Positions 1 to 10,063 of a stretch of DNA of 64,000 nucleotides are shown here, piece after piece. Each line of letters begins with the position of its first letter. Within the stretch, counting starts at the first letter, position 1. The stretch spans positions 111,279 through 175,278 of the forward strand of contig NZ_SJEE01000006.1 in assembly GCF_006937785.1 (NCBI RefSeq), given 5' to 3'. Source of the DNA: Pseudanabaena sp. UWO311. Lineage in GTDB: Bacteria; Cyanobacteriota; Cyanobacteriia; Pseudanabaenales; Pseudanabaenaceae. Position numbers and translations under genes: made by a program. The notes beneath the pieces are model-generated. The model did no database searches. It worked only from the letters and a program-made list of their open reading frames with translations, and was not told the origin of the DNA.

Positions 1-508
1 GATCAAGTTCGCGCTTTTCTTTGATGCGTAGTTGCTTTTGCTCATCCTTGAAATTTGCTAATGCGACCCTTGCACCTGTTGGTGAAATTGGTGGGGCTTT
101 GCCCTCTTCTCCTATAGGGCGATCGGGGACATTCAACACATTCAAAGCTGCCATTTCTAGAGCAATTACACTTTGGAGATCATTTAAGCGATCGACCTCA
201 GCTTTTGCTGACTGGATTAATTCTTCTAAATCTGATATGGAAACTTCTACGGGTGATGGGACACTCAAACCAACCCGTACATCTATAACAATTACATTCT
301 CGTCTGCCCCAGTTTCGCCATTGTCTACTCGCACCCTGACACTCGCATCATCCAGAGCCAGCGGTAATCCCACGATCTCGACTTCGACATTTTCAGTATT
401 TTCATTTTGCCATGCGATCGCTGACAGACTTGCCAAACGCCTCACAGTGGAGCCTTCGGAATAAACTTTAACTTTTTCGATTTTGGAGGCAAGTTGGGCG
501 ATCGACAT
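1..508 (-). CDS. DUF4140/DUF4139 (MuiA-like) protein, 5' part only
   Basis: The gene reads leftward from an ATG at 508 and leaves the window at position 1, so only about 169 codons are present. The N-terminus has the pattern of DUF4140 (KVKVYSEGSTVRR, then a GLP.ALDDASVRV block). A helical, coiled-coil-like stretch follows, as in 'mucoidy inhibitor A' family proteins, where DUF4139 comes after it outside this window. The molecular function of this family is not established. Several HIP1-core sites lie inside the frame, which fits a resident gene. No clear Shine-Dalgarno precedes the ATG. The family call is from memory of its motifs and is moderately secure. Confidence 0.72.
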   Translation of the reverse strand, partial: MSIAQLASKIEKVKVYSEGSTVRRLASLSAIAWQNENTENVEVEIVGLPLALDDASVRVRVDNGETGADENVIVIDVRVGLSVPSPVEVSISDLEELIQSAKAEVDRLNDLQSVIALEMAALNVLNVPDRPIGEEGKAPPISPTGARVALANFKDEQKQLRIKEKRELD

Positions 509-931
509 AAATTTATGCTTTATACAAATCTTGTCCTGTTTTCTTGAATTTATTATATACGGATAAAAACTAGGGACAACTTATCTGTGAAAGCATTAGA
601 TTTAGATCCCCGACTTTTTTTGTGAATTTGCAAATTGTCTTTGTTTGCTGAGAAAAAGTCGGGGATCTGAGCTTTTATAGGTTTCTTTTTCTTTGTCCAA
701 TACCTCGCAACGCAGGGACAAGCGATCGCTAAAAGCATAGGGCGCATAGGATTTGTAGAAATGTAGGGGCACAGCATTCCCGCAGAAATCTATAAATTTT
801 CAGATCGCCTAAATTTGGGAATGCTTTGCCCAAAACCTCACAACGCAGGGACAATTTATCGGTGAAGGCATAGAGGGCAAAGCATTTGCAGATCGATATT
901 GTTGCGGGTTTTAAAAATTGTGGCGCAAATG
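509..931. repeat. Repeat-rich gap with degenerate direct repeats
   Basis: No credible gene is visible here. Two related blocks, about 702-740 and 834-873, share the word CAACGCAGGGACAA followed by a run ending in AAGCATAG or AAGGCATAG. A third, more degraded version lies near 572-596. A perfect inverted repeat is listed separately at 604-668. A 74-codon frame on the minus strand (553-777) runs through the repeats and has no natural-looking protein sequence. The block looks like accumulated small dispersed repeats between the DUF4140 and NACHT genes. Confidence 0.55.
604..668. repeat. Inverted repeat, 16-bp perfect arms
   Basis: Arms AGATCCCCGACTTTTT (604-619) and its exact complement (653-668) enclose 33 bp. 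The sequence could form a large stem-loop on either strand. It resembles small dispersed repeats common in cyanobacterial intergenic DNA; a genome-wide copy count is needed to class it. Confidence 0.7.
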
Positions 932-3900
932 CTATGCCCCTACGGGATTCTCACTCAATTTTGCTAATTCCTCCTTCGCAAATTCCTTTAATTTTTCATC
1001 GCGATCGTTGTTAGAGACTGTCTTCAATAATTCCAATGTTTGAGGTTTATCGCTGTAATGTTTGAGGATTCCTTCTAGTGCAGTTTGGCGGGGATTAGTT
1101 TCCCAATCTTCTGCACGTTTAAAGGGATCGTGGATGGCGAGATCGCATAAAAAATCAAATGTTTGTAGATCATCTTTCCAGCCTTTGGCAATCTCTTGTA
1201 CCGCCGCCATTCGCACATCATTATCCTGATCATTAAGAGCGCGATCTTTTAGCAAAGGAAGGGTGTCAGAGTCATCTTTCCAGACTTCGGAGATCGCTTG
1301 TACCGCTGCTTTTCGCACATAATAATTCTGATCGTTAAGAGCGCGGTCTTTGAGCCAAGGAAGGGTATCAGAACCATCTTTCCAGACTTCGGAGATCGCT
1401 TGTACCGCTGCTATTCGCACAAATTTATTCTGACCGTTAAGAGCGCGATCTTTTAGCCAAGGCAGGGTATCAGTGTCATCTTTCCATCCTTTAGCAATCT
1501 CTCGTATCGCCATCATTTGCACAAATTCATTCTGACCGTTAAGAATGCGGTCTTTTAACCAAGGAAGAATTTCTGGGTCTTTTTTCCATATATGTGCAAT
1601 CACTCCGACCGCCACCATTTGCACATGCGAATTCTGATCATTAAGAGCGCAGTCTTTTAGCCAATGAAGGGTTTCTGAGTCTTCTTTCCATTCTTGTGCA
1701 ATCACTCCTACCGTAACTATTGGTATAGAATTTGAATCGGAATCCAAACATTTTTTCAGCCAAGGTAACAAGTCAGAACTATCTTTCCAAATGCTTGCAA
1801 TGTTAGTAATAATTGTCATTGCTAATTCAAAATTGAAACCATAAGGGATTTCTTGTTCAACTTCAACTTGTAAGATTTTTAATAATTTGCTTGATGTCGC
1901 TGCAATCAAATTCCTATTTCTAACCTCCACAAAGCAATCTATCGCTAGTAAAAGATTCGATAGTCCTTCTTTTTGAAGATGGTTTTCCTCATCCAAAAAA
2001 GCACTTCTGTCAACTTTCTGATCTAAAAGAAAATCAATAATCTCTGCAACAAACCTCGGCTCGATCATCCCAGAAATCAATCGCAAAACCTCATGCCAAG
2101 ACTCATCCTGCCAATGGTTCCCAAACACATCATTGATTAACTGCTCAATCGTCAGCGTTTGCGACTCCTTAAACTGCCAAACAAACTCCCACGCACAAAA
2201 ATATTCCAAAAAAGTCCGATGCACAAAACCATAGGAATCCCCACCCAGATCGCAGAGAATGAAATTGCGCGTGCGAAGCTGACCGATCATGATACGAGCG
2301 ATTTCCCTTGGCTTCTCCACCTCAATCGTCTTCAGGTAATCCGTTAAAATGCTCTCCAACTGCGCCGCACTAATCAAATTCCCCTCCAAACCCTTCGCAC
2401 TCGACTGCATATAATAGGCAACCTTCCGCAACATCGCCTGCTTATCGCGATAGTCAATCGTTTTCGGGTCAATCCGCCGATCCTCCACTAGCGCCCGTTC
2501 CACATCCCATTGATGCAACAACACCCTCGAAGCTTGGTTATACAGTTCAGGACGATCCCTCGGTAACTCCTGATTACGATTGAGAATCGCCATCATCGTT
2601 AATAACAAAGGATTTCCCGCCAACTCCTTAATCGATCGCGACTCCCTAATCGCCTTCTGCAACCGCTCCCGCTTGCGATCCTTATCCGCACCCTCCGCAA
2701 AATTCAGATCATGCCAACGCACCACAAACTCCTGCATCTGCTCATCATTCAACTCTTGCAGCATAAAGTGCTGAAACCCCGCATCCCTTAACCGTTGTGC
2801 CTTATAGCCCAACCACCGCGAAGTCGCAACAGCCCTCACCGCAGGATACTCATTCGTAAAGCGATGGATATCCGTCACCACCTCATCCCGCAACGCAGGA
2901 TCGAACACCTCATCAATCCCATCAAATAGGGCAATTACATCACCATTCTTCAGCTTTTCATGCAAATCCTGCTGATTCAGCCGACAGGTAATATTCCCCC
3001 CATGAATAAACGAAACAATATCCTGACATTTCCCTGCCTGCTTATCACGGGCATAGGTACGCAACTCCAACAAAAGCGGCAACGGATACAAAGGTAAATC
3101 TCGCACAGGTCGCTCCGCCCAAATCAGCGCCAGATATTGCAACAGCGTCGATTTTCCCGAACCTGGATCGCCCAAGATCACTGCATATTTAGCAACGACC
3201 TCCTTCGCCAACTCCTGCGGATCGCCCAATACCTCAAATACTCCCCGAATCGGTTGCTCGACATAGCGCTTGCGATGATTCTCTAACTCCGCTTCCGCAA
3301 GTTCCAACACATCCAACTGTCCACTCTCCTGCAACAGCCGCGATCGATCCTTCGGCAACTCATACACCTGCGGAATAAACTCCTGACATTCCCGCAAATT
3401 CTGAGGAATAAAGATCTTCCAAAGCTTCAACTCGTTGTAATAAACTCCAGTCGTATCCAGAGATTCCAGCTTCAAGTTGCCATACTGCTCCCGCAACCCT
3501 TCCGCATACTGCCCCAAATTAAATGTTGGTGCAATTCCTACTAATTCCTGTGTACCATCCGCGATTTTATCCAAGGTCTGCACCTCAAAAATCGGGCGCA
3601 ACTTATCCGAATTCTGGACAAGTTTCTTGACCGATTTGATGTAGGACTTACACACAAAATCCCAATCCATATCCTCAGGCAAAAGTGGTGAATTCAAAGC
3701 CGCCCAAGTCCGCACCAACAGCGCCGTATCGATCGCCTTACATTCCACATCAAACGCCATCCCCAAAGCCGCAGCAACTTCTTCGCGATCGATAAACTTC
3801 TTCAAAAAAGGAACGTACTGCTTAATAATTGCTTCCTTATAACCCGCCCCTTGCAACTCATCCTGAATAAGTTCCAAAAAATTTTTCAGTGCTTTCCCAT

Positions 3901-4084
3901 AGGCTTCCTTTAGCACATCATGTTCGGGCAAGCGGATCACCTTTTTCAGGCAATCCTTAAAAAAGTCCTTGCCATAATCCTTTGCCGCATCCTTTGCCAA
4001 ATCCTGAAGGATGGGATAAACAACTACACCCGCCGCCTGTGTCACGCCCCAAACAACTAACCATTCCATCGCCTCAAACTCCAA
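932..4084 (-). CDS. NACHT-domain STAND NTPase with C-terminal HEAT-like repeats
   Basis: A 1050-residue protein. Residues 1-290 are helical with no motif I can name. The NACHT NTPase follows: Walker A GDPGSGKST near 305-313, Walker B ALFDGIDEV near 385-393, the conserved GNPLLL near 490-495, and the terminal FVHRTFLEYFCAW near 620-632. Seven HEAT-like repeats of about 34 residues (W-K-D signature) occupy roughly 766-1002. STAND ATPases of this build act as signal-dependent switches, and some bacterial NACHT proteins are antiphage sensors. Here the repeats would be the sensor and the N-terminal region the effector or oligomerisation part; that is inference. An ATG five codons in (MEWLVV) is an alternative start. 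No partner gene is adjacent. Confidence 0.88.
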   Translation of the reverse strand: MEFEAMEWLVVWGVTQAAGVVVYPILQDLAKDAAKDYGKDFFKDCLKKVIRLPEHDVLKEAYGKALKNFLELIQDELQGAGYKEAIIKQYVPFLKKFIDREEVAAALGMAFDVECKAIDTALLVRTWAALNSPLLPEDMDWDFVCKSYIKSVKKLVQNSDKLRPIFEVQTLDKIADGTQELVGIAPTFNLGQYAEGLREQYGNLKLESLDTTGVYYNELKLWKIFIPQNLRECQEFIPQVYELPKDRSRLLQESGQLDVLELAEAELENHRKRYVEQPIRGVFEVLGDPQELAKEVVAKYAVILGDPGSGKSTLLQYLALIWAERPVRDLPLYPLPLLLELRTYARDKQAGKCQDIVSFIHGGNITCRLNQQDLHEKLKNGDVIALFDGIDEVFDPALRDEVVTDIHRFTNEYPAVRAVATSRWLGYKAQRLRDAGFQHFMLQELNDEQMQEFVVRWHDLNFAEGADKDRKRERLQKAIRESRSIKELAGNPLLLTMMAILNRNQELPRDRPELYNQASRVLLHQWDVERALVEDRRIDPKTIDYRDKQAMLRKVAYYMQSSAKGLEGNLISAAQLESILTDYLKTIEVEKPREIARIMIGQLRTRNFILCDLGGDSYGFVHRTFLEYFCAWEFVWQFKESQTLTIEQLINDVFGNHWQDESWHEVLRLISGMIEPRFVAEIIDFLLDQKVDRSAFLDEENHLQKEGLSNLLLAIDCFVEVRNRNLIAATSSKLLKILQVEVEQEIPYGFNFELAMTIITNIASIWKDSSDLLPWLKKCLDSDSNSIPIVTVGVIAQEWKEDSETLHWLKDCALNDQNSHVQMVAVGVIAHIWKKDPEILPWLKDRILNGQNEFVQMMAIREIAKGWKDDTDTLPWLKDRALNGQNKFVRIAAVQAISEVWKDGSDTLPWLKDRALNDQNYYVRKAAVQAISEVWKDDSDTLPLLKDRALNDQDNDVRMAAVQEIAKGWKDDLQTFDFLCDLAIHDPFKRAEDWETNPRQTALEGILKHYSDKPQTLELLKTVSNNDRDEKLKEFAKEELAKLSENPVGA
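1079..1789 (-). repeat. Tandem repeat of about 102 bp inside the NACHT gene
   Basis: The DNA coding for the HEAT-like array repeats every 102 bp; the first interval is 99 bp. The copies between about 1180 and 1500 are the most alike, sharing long identical runs such as CTTCGGAGATCGCTTGTACC. This points to recent internal duplication or gene conversion. Confidence 0.75.
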
Positions 4085-4333
4085 GAATACGACTCAGATG
4101 CTTTGCCAATTACTAAGAGCGACTAGCTCCTGATTTCAGCGATTATATCAAATTAGCTAAGGTTTAGCTGAAAGTATTTGACATACTCACTGATGTTACG
4201 TAGAAGGAATTCCTGTCATAGCATAGGTTGGGGGCTGGCACGGGGGCACAGCCCCTAAGATAACCTTTAAATTTTGGGGTAGGGTCAATCCCCCCGTGGT
4301 TGCCCTACTTCGCTACCAGCTTTCCTATATAAC

Positions 4334-5518
4334 TCAATTGGACGCATCGCTGAACTCCATATACAGATTCTTGAATGCTTCAATCACGTCAGGCGACAAA
4401 TTCTTTTCCCGATCGCTATAAAATTTTTGAAACTCAGCGATCGCATCAAAGCGATCGTAATCCTTGGCTTCTGGTGCTGGGGCAGCGTCATTGACAATTA
4501 ATTTTGGCTCCACCATTACCGCTTGGGGACAGACTTTTCGCACCCGATCCGCTAGTCCGATGGGCGGCGTATCCACAGCGATCGCAAATTTCAAATAGCC
4601 AACATAATCACGATGCAATTCTAATTGTTCATCAAGCTGATCGATATGACATTCCACCCTTTTAAGAGGCTTTTGGCAAGCAAGGGGCTGAAATTGCACT
4701 TTCGCAGGTCTACCCACTTCCACTTCAATCAAATTAAATCCCTTCTCTTCGCCCACTTCGCCAAAATCTACTTGAATTAACGATCCTGCATAATAGGTCG
4801 GTGCGGCATTGGCAATCTGTTGAGGACGATGGATATGACCTAAGCCTACATACTGACATTCTGAAGGGATTGATTGTCCTGAAAGACTATAGACAGCACC
4901 ACTATAAAAGGCAGCCTCTGAACCTGTAAACTTTGCGCCATCAACGGTCATATGTGCCATCATCACATTCACGGCATCAGTTTTAAATGCAGTAGCCAAA
5001 TCTTGCAAAACATAGGTTACTAAAGTTTTATAATCATTGCGTTGCTCAACAGCATCTTTATTCCAAACATCCTCGGCAGCTAATAAGCGCCGCTCTGAAG
5101 CAAAAGGCATCGCGCCGACACAAAGCTTTCCATTAGCAGTATCAATATTAACAACGCCCCCTTCTTCAGCAATTCTCGGTCTACCTAAAGCCCTCACTCC
5201 TGCAAGAGATAGTAAATGCGCGAGACTATCAATCCGATTTGCCGAGTCATGATTTCCTGCGATCGCAACTGAAGGAATACTTAACTGATTAAGCTTATAA
5301 AAAAATTCATAGGCAATACGTTCTGACTCAGTCGTGGGATTCGGCACATCAAAAATATCCCCCGCTACAAGTACGGCATCAACTTCAAATTCCTGAGCAT
5401 ATTTGAGGATTTCTTCTAATGCTAAGGCAATTTCAGGAGTGCGATCGACTCCTTTTAATTTTCTACCCAAATGCCAGTCAGAGGTATGGATTAAACGCAT
5501 ATTTTGGGTTTTACCCAT
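4334..5518 (-). CDS. sbcD: Exonuclease subunit SbcD (Mre11-type nuclease)
   Basis: A calcineurin-like phosphoesterase of 394 residues with the Mre11/SbcD metal-site series in order: HTSDWHLG near the N-terminus, GDIFD, GNHDS, a histidine in MMAHMTV, and GLGHIH. With SbcC it forms the nuclease that trims hairpins and blocked DNA ends. sbcC is not adjacent here, so the subunits must be encoded apart. The family core begins at MRLIHTSDWH, so the ATG at 5500 is as likely a start as 5518; neither has a clear Shine-Dalgarno. An SbcCD hairpin nuclease is notable in a genome so rich in long palindromes, though a link is speculation. Confidence 0.93.
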   Translation of the reverse strand: MGKTQNMRLIHTSDWHLGRKLKGVDRTPEIALALEEILKYAQEFEVDAVLVAGDIFDVPNPTTESERIAYEFFYKLNQLSIPSVAIAGNHDSANRIDSLAHLLSLAGVRALGRPRIAEEGGVVNIDTANGKLCVGAMPFASERRLLAAEDVWNKDAVEQRNDYKTLVTYVLQDLATAFKTDAVNVMMAHMTVDGAKFTGSEAAFYSGAVYSLSGQSIPSECQYVGLGHIHRPQQIANAAPTYYAGSLIQVDFGEVGEEKGFNLIEVEVGRPAKVQFQPLACQKPLKRVECHIDQLDEQLELHRDYVGYLKFAIAVDTPPIGLADRVRKVCPQAVMVEPKLIVNDAAPAPEAKDYDRFDAIAEFQKFYSDREKNLSPDVIEAFKNLYMEFSDASN

Positions 5519-5646
5519 CAGAACAACTTATAAAGCAATATTTTTAGAACGTAAAACGTTCCGAGAATATTGCTTTATAGATGAGAAATAGCATAAACAT
5601 GGCGATTAGGCAACTTAAGGAATGCTGTAGCGCAAGCCATATCCAA

Positions 5647-6714
5647 TCATTTCACCAATGTTAGCGACTTTAACACTTGCATATAGACTCCCATACCCAC
5701 AGGTTCACAACGCTTAAATCCACCATCTGCACTACTATCTGGAATACTTCCACCTGAGATGAGGGCTGGATTTCCTTTTAGCACTAAAAAGCTCGAAATA
5801 CTCCTGATGCTGTTGTCACGAGCATTATCTGTATAAACTACCACTGAGCCAAATTCCGTCTGGACTTCATTTGCTCTTTGCAATCCTCGTGAGCCAGAGC
5901 TAGATGAGCTGATACTAATACAGGTGTTGTTTTCTCCTTGATAGGCGATCGTGTAACCAGAGTCATCATCACCATTAGCATATTTGTTCGCTTCTCCCTT
6001 GGCATAAACTAAGCGAAATCCCTCTGGAACAAAATTTGGGGCAACAATGGGGATTGGTAATTGCAGAAGTTTTGCCTTTTGTTCTGAAGTCAATAAATTC
6101 CCAGTTTCTTTCTTTGGCTGACTTCCAGTTGAAGTAGAGATAGTATAATTAGGCGCGGTTTCAAAAAACTCGCCAGTACTATTCAAACAATTCATTAGTG
6201 ATTCAGAATATTTTTCTCCACCATCTTTTTGAAAGAAATTATATTCAGAGGGAGAACCACCATCTAGCGATATCGAGAGATTCTCCCCATTCTGACTTAA
6301 AGTTACAGTTCTTCCATATTTTTTCCAGCCATCGGCAACAAAATAATCCTTTTCAGCAGATAAGGAGCCAGTAGTCTCGCCAACTGCGACAGCATATCGC
6401 CCAGATGGCATAGAAACACCTTGATAACAGATACGGCTTCCCTGCTTTGCGATCGTAATGTATCTAGAGCCAGCATTATATACACCTGTGATTAGAGATA
6501 TTTGCTTAGCTGACGATCGCCCATCGGTTGCATCTGCTTTTATCACAGCTTGTTGATCATTTGTAGCTGCTTTTGTTTGAGATTCAGGTAGGTTTTTAGT
6601 TGTTTCTGCCTGAGTCGTGGCTATCCCTGCGTTAACAGCAGGCTGTTGGGCGCAAGCAGTGACTTGAACAATGACATTTAGCAAGATAAATGGAATACAT
6701 AGTTGCGATCGCAT
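5647..6714 (-). CDS. Lipoprotein of unknown function
   Basis: The ATG at 6714 is chosen over an in-frame upstream ATG (6756) because AGGAG sits at the right distance before it and the product then begins with a proper signal: basic start, hydrophobic core and the lipobox V-T-A-C with cysteine at residue 21. The mature part of about 335 residues is rich in Ser, Gly and Asn with no motif I recognise. It contains a segment rich in aromatics and charged residues (residues about 80-170) and a C-terminal stretch after a PIPIVAPNFVPEGF turn. It is probably anchored in a membrane facing the periplasm. A compound intergenic repeat lies just upstream. Confidence 0.7.
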   Translation of the reverse strand: MRSQLCIPFILLNVIVQVTACAQQPAVNAGIATTQAETTKNLPESQTKAATNDQQAVIKADATDGRSSAKQISLITGVYNAGSRYITIAKQGSRICYQGVSMPSGRYAVAVGETTGSLSAEKDYFVADGWKKYGRTVTLSQNGENLSISLDGGSPSEYNFFQKDGGEKYSESLMNCLNSTGEFFETAPNYTISTSTGSQPKKETGNLLTSEQKAKLLQLPIPIVAPNFVPEGFRLVYAKGEANKYANGDDDSGYTIAYQGENNTCISISSSSSGSRGLQRANEVQTEFGSVVVYTDNARDNSIRSISSFLVLKGNPALISGGSIPDSSADGGFKRCEPVGMGVYMQVLKSLTLVK

Positions 6715-6741
6715 TGACTCTACTCCTATCAAATAAAGAAT

Positions 6742-6861
6742 AAACCAAGAACTCAAGTTCTTGGCTAAAAGCTCAAGTCCACTTCAGCGGACTACAGAAT
6801 ACTTTTAATTAACCCGTTTCAACGGGTTTGAGCTTTTAGCCCGCACTTGAGCAGGGCTACG
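6742..6861 (-). repeat. Compound three-hairpin dispersed repeat, copy A
   Basis: A unit of about 120 bp made of palindromic modules: CCAAGAACTCAAGTTCTTGG, a GTCCACTTCAGCGGAC hairpin, and AACCCGTTTCAACGGGTT, separated by the paired words GGCTAAAAGCTCAA and TTGAGCTTTTAGCC. Copies B (17211-17331) and C (22134-22258) are in the opposite strand orientation. Relative to the following gene all three have the same orientation, with the AAGAACT hairpin nearest the start codon. It lies between rnhB and the lipoprotein gene, both read leftward. Confidence 0.85.
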
Positions 6862-6865
6862 TAAG

Positions 6866-7477
6866 TCATAATTTTATTTTAAAGGTTTTACGATGGAGAT
6901 CGCTATAGCCAAGTTGCGCGATCGCTTCTCGATGTTTAGGCGTGCCATAGCCCTTATTTGTCGCTAGATCATAGCCTGTATATATTTCTGCTAGTTCTAC
7001 TATTCTGCGATCGCGCCATACTTTCGCGACAATACTTGCCGCCGCAATTGAAATTGATAGAGAATCCCCCTTAATCACTGTAGTTTGCGGAATCGGCGCA
7101 ATTAGTTTAAATCGTAAAAGTTGGTTGCCATCAATGAGGCAGTGCTTGGGCTGTGGATTTAACTTTGCGATCGCCCTCTCCATCGCTAGTAAACTCGCTG
7201 CGAGAATATTCATTTCATCGATTTCATCAACCGAAGCCGTGCCAATTTCACAAGCGATCGCAGTTTCACGAATGATCAGATCTAATTTTTCGCGCCGTTG
7301 GGAGGATAGCTTTTTGCTATCAGTCACACCAAGATTTTCTAAATAACCAAATTTATCAATGGGCAAAATCACTGCCGCTGCGACAACTTCGCCAAAAAGA
7401 CAACCCCTCCCAACTTCGTCAACTCCTGCTACAGGGTAATTTGCAATTTCTAGCGATCGGATGTCTTCTTGATTCAT
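6866..7477 (-). CDS. rnhB: Ribonuclease HII
   Basis: A 203-residue RNase HII. The signature GVDEVGRG places catalytic Asp20 and Glu21; further acidic residues lie at LIDGN (Asp116) and KGDS (Asp138). The enzyme cuts RNA in RNA-DNA hybrids and excises single ribonucleotides from DNA. A separate RNase HI domain is encoded in this window as a fusion at 22283-23188, so the cell has both types. The length is normal for the family. The gene begins within about 180 bp of the divergent trpB. Confidence 0.95.
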   Translation of the reverse strand: MNQEDIRSLEIANYPVAGVDEVGRGCLFGEVVAAAVILPIDKFGYLENLGVTDSKKLSSQRREKLDLIIRETAIACEIGTASVDEIDEMNILAASLLAMERAIAKLNPQPKHCLIDGNQLLRFKLIAPIPQTTVIKGDSLSISIAAASIVAKVWRDRRIVELAEIYTGYDLATNKGYGTPKHREAIAQLGYSDLHRKTFKIKL

Positions 7478-7537
7478 GAAACTGATTCATCTTTTGGTAT
7501 ATGTTACAGCGCAAAGCGCTGAGTTAAAACCCAGTGA

Positions 7538-7576
7538 AAATTTTGAAAGTGCCGCTTCGCGGCACTTTCAAAATTT
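7538..7576. terminator. 18-bp perfect palindrome, TTC triloop
   Basis: Arms 7538-7555 and 7559-7576 pair perfectly around TTC. The stem base is A/T-rich and the top is GTGCCGC/GCGGCAC. It lies between the divergent rnhB and trpB genes, upstream of both, so it is unlikely to be their terminator. A regulatory or dispersed-repeat role is possible. The inner sequence TTTTGAAAG recurs in the palindromes at 11004 and 50924. Confidence 0.6.
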
Positions 7577-7653
7577 GTTATCCTAAATACAGTGTCACAA
7601 GCACCACAAGCAAGTTTTAATAGTAGCTAACTCATCAGTCAATACCCACCGCA

Positions 7654-8886
7654 ATGACCACAACGCCGATCGCACCCAAAACAACTACACAAACCACACT
7701 CGTCAATCGTCCCGACTCATTAGGACGGTTTGGTATTTTCGGTGGCAAATATGTCCCCGAAACCCTTATGAGCGCCCTTGCTGAACTGGAAACTGCCTTT
7801 TATCATTACAAGAACGATCCAGATTTTAACAACGAGTTAGACGGCTATTTACGAGACTATGTGGGTAGACCCAGCCCTCTATATTTTGCGGAGAGATTGA
7901 CGCAGCACTATGGAACTGCTCAGATTTATCTGAAGCGTGAAGACCTCAACCATACTGGTGCGCACAAAATTAATAATGCCCTAGCTCAAGTTCTCCTCGC
8001 TATCCGCATGGGCAAAAAGCGCGTAATTGCCGAAACAGGTGCAGGACAGCATGGTGTAGCTACGGCAACTGTTTGCGCTCGCTTTGGTCTAGATTGCGTG
8101 ATTTATATGGGCGTACAGGACATGGAGCGCCAATCGCTGAATGTATTTCGCATGAAGCTCATGGGTGCAGAGGTGCGTCCCGTTGAGGCTGGTACTGGTA
8201 CGCTCAAAGATGCTACATCTGAAGCAATTCGTGACTGGGTAACTAATGTCGTCGATACCCATTACATTCTCGGCTCCGTCGCTGGCCCCCATCCTTACCC
8301 AATGATTGTGAGAGATTTTCATGCCGTGATTGGTAAGGAGAGCCGTCGCCAGAGTGAAGAGAAATGGGGCGGTTTGCCAGATATTTTATTAGCTTGTGTT
8401 GGTGGTGGCTCCAATGCAATGGGTCTATTCCATGAGTTCGTCGATGAGCCAAGCGTTCGTTTGATCGGTGTGGAAGCAGCAGGTAAAGGCACAAATACTG
8501 AGTTCCATGCCGCAACTTTAACGCTTGGGCGCGTTGGTGTATTACATGGCGCAATGAGCTATCTATTGCAAGATTCAGAAGGACAAGTCCAAGAAGCACA
8601 TTCCATCAGTGCTGGCTTAGATTATCCTGGAGTTGGGCCAGAGCATAGCTATCTCAAGGATTTAGGTCGTGCTGAATATTACAGCGTCACGGATCAAGAA
8701 GCTCTCGATGCATTTCAAAGACTCTCACGTTTGGAGGGCATCATTCCTGCATTGGAGACATCCCATGCGATCGCCTATCTAGAAACTCTCTGCCCACAAC
8801 TAACCGCCGATCAGCGCATTATCATTAACTGCTCTGGTCGTGGTGACAAAGATGTAAACACTGTAATTCAGCATTTACATCTCTAA
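7654..8886 (+). CDS. trpB: Tryptophan synthase beta chain
   Basis: A 410-residue TrpB that joins indole and serine to make tryptophan, using pyridoxal phosphate. The PLP lysine is Lys105 in HTGAHKINN, the phosphate-binding loop is GGGSNA, and the C-terminal GRGDKD is intact. The N-terminus has a Thr-rich extension before the conserved [13 protein letters not shown] block. trpA is not adjacent, as is usual in cyanobacteria, where trp genes are scattered. The ATG at 7654 is the only reasonable start. Confidence 0.97.
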   Translation: MTTTPIAPKTTTQTTLVNRPDSLGRFGIFGGKYVPETLMSALAELETAFYHYKNDPDFNNELDGYLRDYVGRPSPLYFAERLTQHYGTAQIYLKREDLNHTGAHKINNALAQVLLAIRMGKKRVIAETGAGQHGVATATVCARFGLDCVIYMGVQDMERQSLNVFRMKLMGAEVRPVEAGTGTLKDATSEAIRDWVTNVVDTHYILGSVAGPHPYPMIVRDFHAVIGKESRRQSEEKWGGLPDILLACVGGGSNAMGLFHEFVDEPSVRLIGVEAAGKGTNTEFHAATLTLGRVGVLHGAMSYLLQDSEGQVQEAHSISAGLDYPGVGPEHSYLKDLGRAEYYSVTDQEALDAFQRLSRLEGIIPALETSHAIAYLETLCPQLTADQRIIINCSGRGDKDVNTVIQHLHL

Positions 8887-8889
8887 CAA

Positions 8890-8922
8890 TAGTCATCGCC
8901 ACGCAAAGCGCGGCGATGACTA
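8890..8922. terminator. Bidirectional terminator hairpin between trpB and trxB
   Basis: Arms TAGTCATCGCC (8890-8900) and GGCGATGACTA (8912-8922) enclose ACGCAAAGCGC, whose centre is the GC-AAA-GC triloop seen elsewhere in this window. The right arm contains the trxB stop codon. The genes converge here. Confidence 0.65.
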
Positions 8923-9861
8923 CATTGCAGATAGCCATCGCTCTGCTTCTAGTGCTGCCATGCATCCTGTTCCTGCCGCAGTAATCGCTTGGCGATATTC
9001 GTGGTCTTGGACATCGCCACAGGCATAGACACCTGCAATATTAGTAGATGTTGACTTTCCTTTTGTGATGATATAACCCGTCGCATCAAGTTCTATCTGT
9101 CCCGCAAATAAATCTGTATTCGGACTATGCCCGATCGCATAAAATAGTCCGCCCACAGCTAAATCACTCTCCTCATTAGTGACAGCATGGCGAAGCTTTA
9201 CCCCTTTAACAATCTCTTCACCATAAACATCAATCGGGATAGATTGCCAATGCACCGTAATTTTCGGATGTGCTAATACACGCTCTTGCATAATTTTACT
9301 GGCTCTCATGCGATCGCCACGCACGAGCAGATGGACTTTTGAACCATATTTAGTTAAGAAAATCGATTCTTCCGCAGCCGTATCACCACCACCAACTACC
9401 GCTAACTCCACACCACGAAAGATCGGCGCAGCGCCATCACATACTGCACATGCTGAAATTCCACGATTCCAATACTTCGGTTCACTGGGTAAATGGAGCC
9501 TTTTCGCGGTTGCACCTGTGGCGATGATCACGCTGTGGGTTTGGACTTCGTGAGATAAATATTTAATCGTAAAAGGGCGATCGCGGAAATCAACAGAAGT
9601 TACATCTTCCATTATCAATTCTGCACCACAATTGATAGCTTGTTCCTTGATATAGCTCATCAACTGGGGTCCCATTACTCCAGTAGGAAACCCAGGGAAG
9701 TTCTCTACTTCCGTCGTCGTCATCAATTGTCCGCCAGGGATGCCCCCCTTCTGGAATCCCTCAAATACAAGTGGATTAAGGTTAGCTCGCCCAGCATAAA
9801 TTGCAGCAGTATAGCCTGCTGGTCCTGAGCCAATAATCACTACGTTTCTAATATCTGACAT
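8920..9861 (-). CDS. trxB: Thioredoxin reductase (NADPH)
   Basis: A 313-residue low-molecular-weight flavoprotein reductase. The FAD-binding [16 protein letters not shown] is near the N-terminus, the redox pair CAVC is at Cys138 and Cys141, the NADPH motif GGGDTAAEE is in the middle, and the C-terminal FAD motif VYACGDVQD is present. It passes electrons from NADPH to thioredoxin. There is no C-terminal thioredoxin domain, so this is not an NTRC-type fusion. The ATG at 9861 puts the dinucleotide fold at the usual distance. Confidence 0.95.
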   Translation of the reverse strand: MSDIRNVVIIGSGPAGYTAAIYAGRANLNPLVFEGFQKGGIPGGQLMTTTEVENFPGFPTGVMGPQLMSYIKEQAINCGAELIMEDVTSVDFRDRPFTIKYLSHEVQTHSVIIATGATAKRLHLPSEPKYWNRGISACAVCDGAAPIFRGVELAVVGGGDTAAEESIFLTKYGSKVHLLVRGDRMRASKIMQERVLAHPKITVHWQSIPIDVYGEEIVKGVKLRHAVTNEESDLAVGGLFYAIGHSPNTDLFAGQIELDATGYIITKGKSTSTNIAGVYACGDVQDHEYRQAITAAGTGCMAALEAERWLSAM

Positions 9862-10063
9862 AATTATTTGCCTTGTTGGCTGTTAGCTTTCTTTTATCCC
9901 AATTCACGAAAGTATGACAACTGAGTATATCTGCTTAATTAAGATAGGTTTCGCTATACGTGACAAAATATATCGCATCTAGTGGATTTTTGTAGGATAA
10001 TGTGATAATACCTACAAAAATGAAGCTACATCAACTCTAAATCGATTTTAGATCGATAAAATT

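Noticed and set aside
553..777. A 74-codon leftward frame
   Set aside because: It runs through inverted and degenerate direct repeats and its translation has no natural protein character.
5647..6756. Upstream ATG (6756) for the lipoprotein gene
   Set aside because: AGGAG and a proper lipoprotein signal both point to the ATG at 6714; the extra residues would spoil the signal.
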